From Daldinia sp. FL1419 (lineage: Eukaryota > Ascomycota > Sordariomycetes > Xylariales > Hypoxylaceae): DNA of 14,744 nt. The notes below the pieces were generated by a model. That model was not told the DNA's origin, did not search any database, and worked only from the letters and a program-made list of their open reading frames with translations. The translations under genes and the position numbers were made by a program. The DNA lies in the NCBI GenBank assembly GCA_025201765.1, contig MU623709.1:1-14744 (forward strand), written 5' to 3'. Below, in pieces: positions 1 through 8,709 of the stretch. Numbering within the stretch: the stretch's first letter is position 1; the number at the start of each line of letters is the position of its first letter.

Positions 1-322
1 TTATTAATTTTAAATTTAATCATTTTTATTAATTTATTAATTAATATTATAATTATATTTATTTTATTAAATTTAATTTTTATTTTTATTTTATTCTTCT
101 TTTTCTTTGCAATAATAATTTTTGAAATAGGTTTATTTAAGTTGCAAATTTAATTGTTTATTATCTGTATATCACCTCTTTTATTTTTTCCTAATAACGC
201 TACCATTACATACATAATATAATACCTCTTTATCACTTATTATAATATTAAATTTTTAATAAATTAAATTATATAACTTTTTATGAAGATTTTGTAAAAA
301 GACAATTAAAAAACCAAAAAGT
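1..322. other. AT-rich DNA, no recognised feature
   Basis: I see no open frame, RNA gene or repeat partner for this stretch elsewhere in the window. It is almost pure A and T, with a slightly more complex patch around 165-235. It adjoins the truncated tail side of repeat copy L. It is probably decayed transposon sequence whose related copies lie outside the window, but nothing in it shows that directly. Confidence 0.5.
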
Positions 323-577
323 TTAATATTTATTAATTATAATATAAAATTTATAAAAGAATTAATTTTAAAAAAAAAATATATATATATTACCTTATCC
401 CTAATAATCCATATTATCCATATATATTATTATTGTATTAATTTTTTATTTAAAAAATTCAAATAATATTAAATACTTTACTATTTTTGGATAATAATCC
501 ACTACAAATCTTTAATAATTTCCTGGTATATTTAGGTTTAAGCTTTAATAAATACAATCCTTCTTTTAAGAACACAT
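323..577 (-). repeat. dispersed repeat M family, copy L (partial)
   Basis: The reverse complement matches repeat copy M across the place where copia C2 is inserted in M: bases 326-430 match 8710-8800 and bases 430-577 match 3155-3289. The start also matches copy R (14677-14744) directly. Differences are nearly all C/T and G/A, with L the more AT-rich, as expected for RIP. The outer end at about 577 corresponds to the start of M at about 3157, so this looks like the true 5' end of the element. The other end stops inside the element at about 323. L is uninterrupted where M carries C2, so it preserves the empty target site. Confidence 0.8.
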
Positions 578-830
578 TTGCCCTTATTTAAAATTCCTTA
601 GTATATATAACTAAAAAGAACAAAGAAAAGGACGAAGAAGCAGATGTAGGGGAGGACAATTCTAACAAATACGGTTTGGAATAGGCGTAGAGTGATCCTA
701 AATAAATGTAATTTTCTTAAAGGACCTTATTAATATATTATTATTTATATTTTTCCATTTGATTATAAATTCTTTTTATTTAATTTAAAATTTTTAGAAA
801 TATTTGTATTAGGTAAATTATAATATTATT
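578..830. other. between repeat L and the LINE coding relic; small GC-richer island
   Basis: This is probably the 3' untranslated end of the minus-strand LINE, but no boundary or target duplication was found. The patch at about 605-705 has clearly more G and C than its surroundings. On the + strand, 613-681 reads 23 codons without a stop, rich in Lys and Glu, ending at TAG 682-684. The patch has no partner in this window, which may be why it escaped mutation. Neither strand gave a recognisable domain. Confidence 0.35.
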
Positions 831-1096
831 CTATATATAAATAATTAAACTTATTTAAAAAATTAATAGACCATTAATAGGACTTTAATAGGATTGGATA
901 ATGCTTTTTTATAATTTACATTAATTAAAAAAGCTCTCAGGGCTAAATTCCATCTAAAACAGGCCCGTACTGGAGCATATTTGGGACATTTAAGAATTAT
1001 ATGTTATGTTATTTCTTTTTTACCACATCTGCACCTAAGGGTATTTATTCTAAGAACCCTTCTGCTAAACAAGAAGGCCTTCAGTCCTATTTTCAA
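831..1096 (-). pseudogene. LINE (non-LTR retrotransposon) reverse transcriptase, C-terminal relic
   Basis: Read on the minus strand from about 1096 downward, this encodes the cysteine/histidine knuckle that ends many LINE proteins: CRCG at 1036-1025, then KKEIT, an in-frame TAA at 1009-1007, then HIILKCP. The stop falls between the conserved Thr and His, where Gln is common in fungal copies, so CAA to TAA is the likely change. Beyond it the frame reads KALSNPIKVLLMVY and then FFK with interspersed stops, which resembles the conserved tail ending W-F-L-x-T-G of fungal Tad1-like LINEs. The open frame extends to 1186, but bases above about 1093 are antisense of copia C1, so that part is not LINE protein. 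The element is cut off at its 5' side by the copia junction. Family assignment rests on the knuckle and tail only; the LINE RT core is absent. Confidence 0.7.
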
Positions 1097-2910
1097 AGGC
1101 ATATTTAAAATTACCTTATTCTTTATAACCCAAAATTTATAAAATAATAATATATTTATATAATTGAATATTATAATATAAAACAAATTAATAAATATTA
1201 TATAATCAATTTCATATATATATTAATGTAAATAATGATCTCACAATTTACAACCAAAAATCTTAATAAAGTTACCTTCAAATATATAATTATAAGGCCT
1301 ATATTATGGTAATAATAATATTTAAAAAATTAAATAAATTATCAAAGTTTAATCCCAAAATATAGATAAATTTCTTAATAGGTTATATATCCATAAATAT
1401 ATATAGAATTTAAAATCCATATATTAATAAGGTTATAAAACTAAAGAATATTACATTTAAAAAAAACAAAATCTTTAACAATAATCTCCAAATATTATAA
1501 AATAGATTTAAAGATAAATTAGTAATTTATAGGATAGATTAATATAACAATTTATTAAAATTTATTTAAAATTCTTAATTTAAAAAAGGAGTAAATATAT
1601 ATAATAACATTTAAACAAATCTTTTAGGATAAATTAAAGATATAAATATACTAGGCATAATTAATGAATTAATAGAATTAGGTAGGCTGCTAAATAAAAG
1701 GGAAGAAACCTCTACTATAAAGATTAATTATTTTTATATAAAAATATATTTCTATCCATTACTTTCTTTGGATAATTCTTCACCAACAATTTTATTTATT
1801 ATTTATACCAAAATATCAATAACCTTTTACATTATTTTTAATAATAAATATTATATATTGTAAAAAATAGTATTTTATATTAATTCTTTAATAGGTAAAA
1901 TTAACATGTATAAAGGATATATAATTAATAAAATAAAAATATTAAGATTTATTTATTAATTTCTTTAATATAATAAAGAAAGTTTAAGTAATTCTATTTA
2001 AATACCTTTAATAAAAATTAATGAATATAAGAAAATATATAGAAGAAATTTATTAAAACCTTTAAAATAATATTTAAATATTTAAAATCATCTATTATAT
2101 AAGATGTTCTAAGAAATTAAATAAATCTATTTTAAAAATTATATTAATGTATATATTTAAAAGATTATATTGTAATTAAATAACCAATATAAGAATAAAT
2201 AAATGTTTGGATATATATGGGTTTATATTTATAAAGTTAATAAATACAATTTTTTCTAATGATATAAAATATATTTAATAATAAAAAGAAATTAGTAAAT
2301 AATTAATAATAAAGAAATTTATATTTTAGCATTCGTTAAAAAATCTTTCCAAATATTTATAATAATAATAATTAAATATAATTTTAAATTTATATAATAT
2401 AATATAATAAACACATTTATAAATACAAAATTTAAAAAAAATATATTTATATATATACTCTAAAAGTATTAACAATTAAAAAAAATATTTCGTATTATTA
2501 AAGTATTTTATAATCTTTAAGAATTACTTTTATTTAAATAATAAGAATTTTTACAAACTTTAAAAGAATTTAATTTTACTTTAATATTCTAAAAATCATA
2601 TATATTTACTAAAAATAAAAACTTCTTTTTTATATATATAAATAATATCATTATAATATATTAAAAAAAATTAAATTAAAAATTAAATCAATTATTTTTT
2701 AATTTAAAAATAATATAAATTAATTAAAAATAATAAATTATAATAATTCCTTAAAATTAAAATAATTTAAAATTAAATATAATATTAAATTTAATTAAAC
2801 CAATCTATTTATATTAATAAAATTATTAATTTAATAAAAATAATTAAGAAAATCTTTAAAATACCTATAATAAAAGAAGAGTTATTATTTTATATAAAAA
2901 TAGCCTTACC
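1093..2910 (+). pseudogene. Ty1/copia C1, left part: integrase C-terminus and reverse transcriptase
   Basis: This is a copia polyprotein relic, homologous to C2 5870-7685. In frame it reads LPYSL-stop-PK at 1111-1134 (the LPYSLWPE segment of fungal copia integrases), then NPKI-stop-I at about 1357-1374, followed by FLIGY (the NPKAWIGFLIGY segment). MFGYIWVYIYKV at 2203-2238 marks the RT start. The catalytic box at 2635-2646 reads YINN instead of YVDD, so both metal-binding Asp codons (GAT) have become AAT. The frame holds from 1381 to 2646; a one-base loss relative to C2 then shifts it near 2700. The 5' half (gag, protease, integrase core) is missing, replaced at about 1093 by the LINE. The right end is cut at 2910 by LTR element A, and the gene resumes at 11248. 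It cannot be functional. Confidence 0.9.
2906..2910. repeat. left target-site duplication of element A (TTACC)
   Basis: TTACC directly precedes the TG of the left LTR. Its partner TTACT at 11248-11252 directly follows the right LTR. The one difference is C/T. Copia C2 carries the corresponding uninterrupted site near 7683, within the same codons. Confidence 0.75.
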
Positions 2911-3094
2911 TGTAGGAATATTAGTCATGTAACTTGGTGGTGGTACAAGACCCACTTTAATCCTATATATAAACATATATTCTGATTATATAATCAGCAT
3001 ATGTACTTATCTTTTTACATATCACTTTTTATTAAATTAATTTAAATACCTTCATTTTTACTATTATATATAATAATACCTTATCTATTTAACA
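2911..3094 (+). repeat. element A left LTR (184 bp)
   Basis: It matches 11064-11247 end to end, with differences almost all C/T or G/A. It starts TGTAGG and ends TTTAACA. A TATA-like run lies near 2964-2973 and a perfect 16-nt palindrome follows at 2982-2997. It sits directly after the broken copia C1 frame. Confidence 0.85.
2982..2997. promoter_or_regulatory. palindrome downstream of the TATA-like run in LTR A
   Basis: CTGATTATATAATCAG is a perfect palindrome. The right LTR has the same feature at 11134-11151 with transitions (TCTAATCGTACAATCAGA). Undoing C/T and G/A changes in either copy gives an 18-nt perfect palindrome centred on GTAC. Its place in the LTR suggests a protein-binding site or promoter element; that role is inference. 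Confidence 0.4.
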
Positions 3095-3140
3095 CTAATT
3101 AATAATTAATAATAAATTAATAATAATAAATTAATTATAA
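3095..3140 (+). other. element A, internal start
   Basis: This is the short piece of element A between its left LTR and the nested repeat M. It is only A and T apart from one C, built of near-repeating TAATAA/AATTAA words. A primer-binding site should lie here but none is recognisable after mutation. Internal sequence resumes at 9976. Confidence 0.5.
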
Positions 3141-3156
3141 ATTAATTAAAATATCT
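3141..3156. repeat. left 16-bp direct repeat flanking repeat M
   Basis: ATTAATTAAAATATCT here recurs exactly at 9960-9975, at the two outer edges of repeat M. This fits a long target-site duplication of the kind made by target-primed (LINE/SINE-type) insertion. The word is pure A/T apart from one C, so chance is not excluded, but both copies sit exactly at the M boundaries. Confidence 0.6.
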
Positions 3157-3289
3157 GTGCTCGTCAGGGCTTAAGCCTAGGTACACCGGGAAGTCGCTGA
3201 AGATCTACAACGGATCATTATTGGGAAATAATAAAATATTTAATATTAATTAAATTTCTTAAATAAAAGATTATTATAATAATAATATA
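3157..3289 (+). repeat. repeat M, 5' part (left of copia C2)
   Basis: This is the start of the ~1.4 kb dispersed repeat, homologous to the reverse complement of 430-577. Its first 70 bases are among the least mutated in the window: GTGCTCGTCAGGGC at the edge, and C and G retained where copy L has T and A. One + strand frame reads SSGLKPRYTGKSLKIYNGSL, and copy L supports the same frame as LKPKYTRKLLKI. It may be the start of an ancient protein, but I do not recognise the family. M is broken at 3289 by C2 and resumes at 8705. Confidence 0.75.
3285..3289. repeat. left target-site duplication of copia C2 (ATATA)
   Basis: ATATA precedes the left LTR of C2 and recurs at 8705-8709 right after the right LTR. 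The word alone is weak evidence in such DNA. However, copy L carries this site once, with matching flanks on both sides, which confirms the duplication. Confidence 0.8.
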
Positions 3290-3441
3290 TATTGGATTAA
3301 TAAGCCTAAAAAATAGCGTGGAAAAATTCTCTCCTTTGCAACAATTCCATAAAAAGCCTCACTACTTTATTTTAAAATTCAAATAATAATAATAATAATT
3401 TAAATTCTATAATTATAATTTTTCTTATATATTATATAACA
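3290..3441 (+). repeat. C2 left LTR (152 bp)
   Basis: It starts TATTGG (originally TGTTGG judging from the partner) and ends ATAACA. It aligns without gaps to 8553-8704. The shared core AATAGCGTGGAAAAATTCT is identical. Where the two differ, this copy mostly has C against T and A against G, so it was mainly hit by G-to-A on the + strand while the right LTR was hit by C-to-T. Confidence 0.9.
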
Positions 3442-3739
3442 ATTAAAAATCTTAATTATATCCTAATACAAATATATAATTAATATCAACCTAACTGTAC
3501 CACACAAATATATATTCAATATAACTTTAACTATATTTAATTAAACAATATCATCCAAAAATACCACAAAAAAAAAATAATTACTTACATCCAACAATTA
3601 AAAAACATAAAACCAAACCTTTATAACTCTAACCTATAACCTAAATATATAAGATTAACTAAATCCAAAAAACATTAATCCAACAAAAAGACCTCTATTT
3701 TTTCTAACCTTTTAACTAACACAACCAAATATTAAAAAT

Positions 3740-5200
3740 TACAAAACCAACTCTAAAAACTCAAATAATCCATTGGCCTTTAGAAAAGGTAAACAAAACA
3801 ACATAACAAATATGCCCAACAATTCTATTATAAATACTCACCCTTGTAATATAAACCAATTTATACTAATTAAAAAGCTTTATTACAATAAAAATATATA
3901 AATATACATATAAATTATAATTTTATATAATACTAAATATAACAAATTAACCCAACTCTTAAACTATATAATAATAATTATATTAAAATTTTATTAAATA
4001 TTAATTTTACTCTTAACCTAAAATATTTAAAAAAAATATATTATTTTTAAAAAGATTTTTAATATTAATTTTAACAAACATAAAATGAAAAAATATTATA
4101 AGAAAATAATAACACCACTCTTAAAATAACTTAAAAATTAGGAAAAATAAATTATTTCTTAAGAAATAATTATAATATATAAAATAAATAAAAAACTTAC
4201 CACTATTATTAATCTATAAAAATGGTTCTTAATTACCTTATAAACAATAATATTAATACTCCAAAAATAAATATCCATTCAAATAATAATATATTAAAAA
4301 AAAACTAATAATAAAACATTAACCTTTAAAAATATTATTTACTTTTTTAAAAACTATACCCATACCATAAATATAAATCAAAAAGAAAAAAGAAAGGTTC
4401 ATAAAAATACTTTTACTACTTACCATAAGAATAACAATACTAACAACTCTAACAAAAAAAAATTTCTTGGAAAAAAAAACCAATTAAATAAAATAAATAA
4501 TTAAATAAATATTAAAACAATTTAAATAAATAAAAAAAATAATATAAATACTAACCAATATTTACATCTACTAACATATAAATATAAATACAACAAATAT
4601 AAAATTTACTTAAATTTTTATAAAATTAAAGAATACTTTTATATCATCAAATCAAAACATCCTAAATACTTCAAAACTAATATATAATTTAATATATTTA
4701 TATAAGAAAAAATTAAACATAATTCCAAATTAATAATAAAAATAAAAATTTTTAATAATCCCAAAAAAAAAAAAATTAATATAATTAATCAAAAAAATAA
4801 AAATTGATTATTAAAATAAATAATAATTTTAAAATTAAGAATAATATTTATAATGAATATTATAAATATTACTTACAATATAAATCACTATCCCTTAAAA
4901 AACTCAACTATATTAGACTTAAAAACCATAATACACATCTTTAACTAAATATTAAAATTTATCAATTATAAAAAAACTCCTCCAAAAAATATATTATTAT
5001 TAAAAACAATAAGATCTAAATATTAAATTACAAATATATCAATATTAAAATCAAATATACTAACAATATTATAAAATTTAAGTTTTTAAATATAACATAC
5101 TATTTAAACTTCACTTATAACCTCATATCTCTACAAATTCTTAAAAAACAAAGATATTAATAAAACAACCACTAAAAACATACTTATTTAAAATTTTAAA
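3740..5200 (+). pseudogene. C2 gag and protease region
   Basis: One frame carries long stop-poor stretches, for example from 3743 for about 50 codons and from 4388 for about 35 codons rich in Asn, Lys and Thr, as expected when G-containing codons lose G. The protease is recognisable at 4901-4945, reading NSTILDLKTIIHIFN. Copia proteases have LDSGTTxH here. The catalytic Asp codon GAC at 4916-4918 survives, while Ser-Gly became Leu-Lys through TCA to TTA and GGA to AAA. Gag is assigned by position and order rather than by a domain hit, and no zinc knuckle could be seen. This frame differs from the integrase/RT frame, with the switch somewhere in 5200-5335; an indel is more likely than programmed shifting, but both are open. 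Not functional. Confidence 0.65.
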
Positions 5201-5334
5201 ATAATAAAACTATAATTAAACTTATTAATTATTTTAATTAATTCATACTTAAAAACATCCCTTTTAAAATATTTAAATTAATATTTTACATATAATATAA
5301 CAAACTTAATTAAAAAAGGTAAATATTAATAATA

Positions 5335-8300
5335 AATACATTCAAATAACATTTAAAATTAAAACATCTAAATTTATAAGCATTAAAAAACCTCATTAAA
5401 ACAAACACTAAAATCTAAATTAAAAAAATCAAAACAATTAATTATAAAACATATATTATTATTAAAACCAAATGCCAAATAAATCAAATACCCAAACATA
5501 TTAATAAAATCCCAAAAATAAAATTAACTCTTAATTTTCATAATATTAAAAAATCAAATAATAACCTTACAAACCTACTACTAATTACAAATTAATAAAC
5601 TAATATAATATTTAATTATTACCTTATAAACCAAATAACAACATCAATTATTAAAACCTTAAAAAACCTTATTAATATTTTAAAAATTTAATATAATATT
5701 ACCCCAAAAATTTGGAAATCTAATTAAAAAATTATTAAAAAAAAACCAACAATTCACACATACCTAAAAAATCTACATATAAAAATTAAATTCTTAATAA
5801 TTTACACATAAATTTAAAACAATACCATTAAACATTTAAAAAATATAATCAAAAATAAAATAAAAACCATAAAAATACATTTAAAATTATCTTATTCCTT
5901 ATAACCCAAAATTTATAAAATAATAATATACCTACACAATCAAACACTATAATATAAAATAAACTAACAAATACCATATAATCAATTTTATACATACATT
6001 AATACAAATAATAATCTCACAATTTATAATTAAAAATTTTAATAAAATTACCTTTAAATATATAATTATAAAATTTACATTATAACAACAACAATACTCA
6101 AAAAATTAAACAAATTAAAAAAGCTCAATCCCAAAATATAAATAGGTTTTTTAATAAATTATATATTTATAAATATATATAAAATTTAAAATTTACACAT
6201 TAATAAAATAATAGAATTAAGGGATGTTATATTTAAGGAAAATAAGGTTTTTAATAATAATTTTTAAAAACTATAAAATAAATTTAAAAATAAATTAATA
6301 ACCTATAAAATAAATTAATATAATAACTTATTAAAATTTATTTAAAATTCCTAACCTAAAAAAGGAATAAATATATATAATGATGTTTAAATAAATTTTT
6401 TAGGATAAACTGAGAATATAAATATATTAAACATAATTAATAAACTAATAAAATTAAGCAGGTTGTTGGATGAAAGGGAAAAAACCTTTATTATAAAAAT
6501 TAATTACCCTTATATAAAGGTATATTTTTATTTATTACTTTTTTTAAATAATTTTTTATTAGTAGTTTTATTTATTATTTATATTAAAATATAAGTAACC
6601 CTTTATATTATTTTTAATAATAAATATTATATATTATAAAAAATAATATTTTATATTAATTCTTTAATAAATAAGATTAATATATATAAAAAATATATAA
6701 TTAATAAAATAAAAATATTAAAATTTATTTATTAACTTTTTTAATATAATAAAAAAAATTTAAATAATTTTATTTAAATATTTTTAATAAAGATTAATGA
6801 ATATGGGAAAATATATAAAAGAGATTTATTAAAATCTTTAAAATAATATTTAGATATTTAAAATCATCTATTTTATAAAATATTTTAAAAAATTGAATAA
6901 ATCTACCTTAAAAGCCATATTAATATATATATTTAAAAAATTATATTATAATTAAATAATTGATATAAAAATAAGTAAATATTTGGATATATATGGATTT
7001 ATATTTATAAAATTAATAAATATAATTTTTTTTAATAATGTAAAACATATTTAATAATAAAAGAAAATTAATAAATAATTAATAATAAAGAAATTTATAT
7101 TTTTATATTTATTAGAAGGTTATTTTAGGTATTAATGATAATAATAATTAAATACAATTTTAAATTTATATAATATAATGTAGTAAATATGTTTATAAAT
7201 ATAAAATTTTAAAAAAATATATTTATATATATACCTTAAAAATATTAATAATTAAAAAAAATATTTTATATTATTAAAGTATTTTATAGTTTTTGAGAAT
7301 TTTTTTTCTTTTGGCAATAAGAATTTTTAAGAATTTTGAAAGAATTTGGCTTTATTTTAATATTTTAAGAATTATGTATATTTATTAAGAATAAAATCTT
7401 TTTTTTTATATATATAAATGATATTATTATAATATATTAGAAGAAAATTAAATCAAAAATTAAATCAATTATTTCTAAATTTAAAAAATAATATGAATTA
7501 ATTAGAAATAATGAATTACAATAATTTTTTAAAATTAAAATAATTTGAAATTAAATATAATATTAAATTTAACTAAATTAATTTATTTATATTAATAAAA
7601 TTATTAATTTAATAAAAGCAATTAAAAAAATTTTTAAAATATTTATAATAAAAGAAAAATTATTATCTTATATAAAAGTAACCTTATTTTAATTAATATA
7701 ATAATATTAATAAAAAATAGGTTCAATTTTATATATTATAATAATTATTTGGCCTAATATTATATTTATTTATTTAAAATTAATTTAATTTAATTTAAAT
7801 TTAAATCTAAAATATTATATAGTGGTTAATTAAGTTATATAATATTTTTAATATATATGAAAATATATTTTAAAATTAGGTGGAAATAACATCTTTGAGG
7901 TTGTTAATAATGTTTTATTTACTAATAATATAATTAATTAAAAGAATTTATAAATATATATAATAAAATTATTTAATAAAATAATTAATTAAAAAGTTAG
8001 TAAATAAGATATAATTATTATTTTTATTATTAAAATTAAATTATTTATTTTAGTTTAAATTATAAAAAAAAGATTTTATATATTATAATTAATTAAAGAT
8101 TTTGGAATTAAATTTAAAGATTAAATTATATTTTTATTATACAATAATAAGTAAATAATTGGATTAATTATTAAAAATGTTAAGAAATTTAAAATGAAAT
8201 TAAAATATATAAATATATATAATTATTAATTTAAATAAGAAATTTAAAGAAATTATATTAAAATTAATTATATTAATTTAAAAAATATAAATATAAATGA

Positions 8301-8460
8301 ATTTATAAAAGTGTTATTAAAAGAGAAATATGTTTATTTTAAAGAATAAATAGGTTTGATAGATATTTTAGATTATTTAAAAGTTAAGGTATTCAAAAAT
8401 GTGGATAAGGTGATATAATGGAAATAGGAGATGAATAAAGAAGTTATTAAAGAGGTATGA
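5335..8460 (+). pseudogene. C2 integrase, reverse transcriptase and RNase H
   Basis: This is one frame, read through RIP stops. The integrase zinc domain HLKLKH (WHxRLGH in relatives) lies at 5350-5367. The integrase core segment KFLIIYT-stop-I-stop-NNT at 5788-5826 matches E-x-SAPYTQAQNG. LSYSL-stop-PK is at 5887-5910, YNYKIYIIT (YGCKAYAMT) at 6061-6087, and NPKI-stop-IGFL from 6127. In the RT, the WQ of SPLLWQ is at 7312-7317 and the catalytic box YIND (YVDD) at 7411-7422, with the first Asp codon changed to AAT and the second intact. RNase H follows: EVVNNVLF at 7897-7920 (EVASDASF in relatives), and a degraded RHVDIHNH segment near 8200. The exact end is uncertain; IGLIDI at 8350-8367 is the last conserved piece. 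C1 is the close paralogue. Confidence 0.92.
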
Positions 8461-8543
8461 TTAAAGGAATATATTAATTTGGGAATATAAAAGGATTGCG
8501 TTTTTAATATTATATATTTTAAATTTATTTATTAGCTTTATTT

Positions 8544-8552
8544 GAAAAGGTG
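8544..8552 (+). other. polypurine tract of C2
   Basis: GAAAAGGTG directly precedes the TG of the right LTR. In copia elements this is where plus-strand DNA synthesis is primed, and it confirms the + orientation. Confidence 0.6.
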
Positions 8553-8704
8553 TGTTAGATTAGTAAACCTAAAAAATAGCGTGGAAAAATTCTTTCTTTT
8601 GCAATAATTTTATAAAAAGCCTTATTGTTTTATTTTAGAATTCGAATAACAATAATAATAACTTAAATTCTACAATTATAATTTTTCTTGTATATTATAT
8701 GATA
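8553..8704 (+). repeat. C2 right LTR (152 bp)
   Basis: It starts TGTTAG and ends GATA. It is gap-free against 3290-3441. It keeps G at sites where the left LTR has A and shows T where the left LTR has C, matching the C-to-T polarity of the neighbouring internal sequence. It is followed by ATATA. Confidence 0.9.
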
Positions 8705-8709
8705 ATATA
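8705..8709. repeat. right target-site duplication of copia C2 (ATATA)
   Basis: Partner of 3285-3289. Repeat M resumes here, and its following bases continue the match to the reverse complement of 390-425 in copy L. Confidence 0.8.

Larger units (their letters stand above)
3290..8704 (+). mobile_element. complete Ty1/copia retrotransposon C2, RIP-inactivated
   Basis: The element is 5,415 bp, a usual full length for copia. It has two 152-bp LTRs, an ATATA target duplication, a purine tract before the right LTR, and gag-protease-integrase-RT-RNase H in copia order. It lies inside repeat M. It belongs to the same family as C1. Base composition is unlike its neighbours: the left half is depleted of G on the + strand and the right end of C, suggesting one or few rounds of strand-specific mutation. 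As the innermost insertion it is the youngest. Confidence 0.92.

Noticed and set aside
1004..1186. 60-residue minus-strand open frame as a real small gene
   Set aside because: It has no ATG at its upstream end, is half antisense copia, and its lower half is the middle of a longer broken LINE protein that continues past the stop at 1009-1007.
3207..3220. ACAACGGATCATTA resembling rRNA spacer boundaries (5.8S start or 18S end)
   Set aside because: Only about ten bases match, the flanks do not, and the segment is explained as repeat M with a mutated counterpart in copy L.
5874..7680. Minus-strand LINE polymerase continuing from 831-1096 through this repeated block
   Set aside because: I first considered this, but the + strand reads copia integrase and RT motifs in a consistent frame in both copies, and homology to 1097-2905 stops exactly where the LINE begins.
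3290..8704. Replication-strand compositional skew as the cause of the G-poor and C-poor arms
   Set aside because: Skew of this extremity follows the borders of one inserted element, and the flanking older elements do not share it, so element-directed mutation fits better than an origin effect; not formally excluded.
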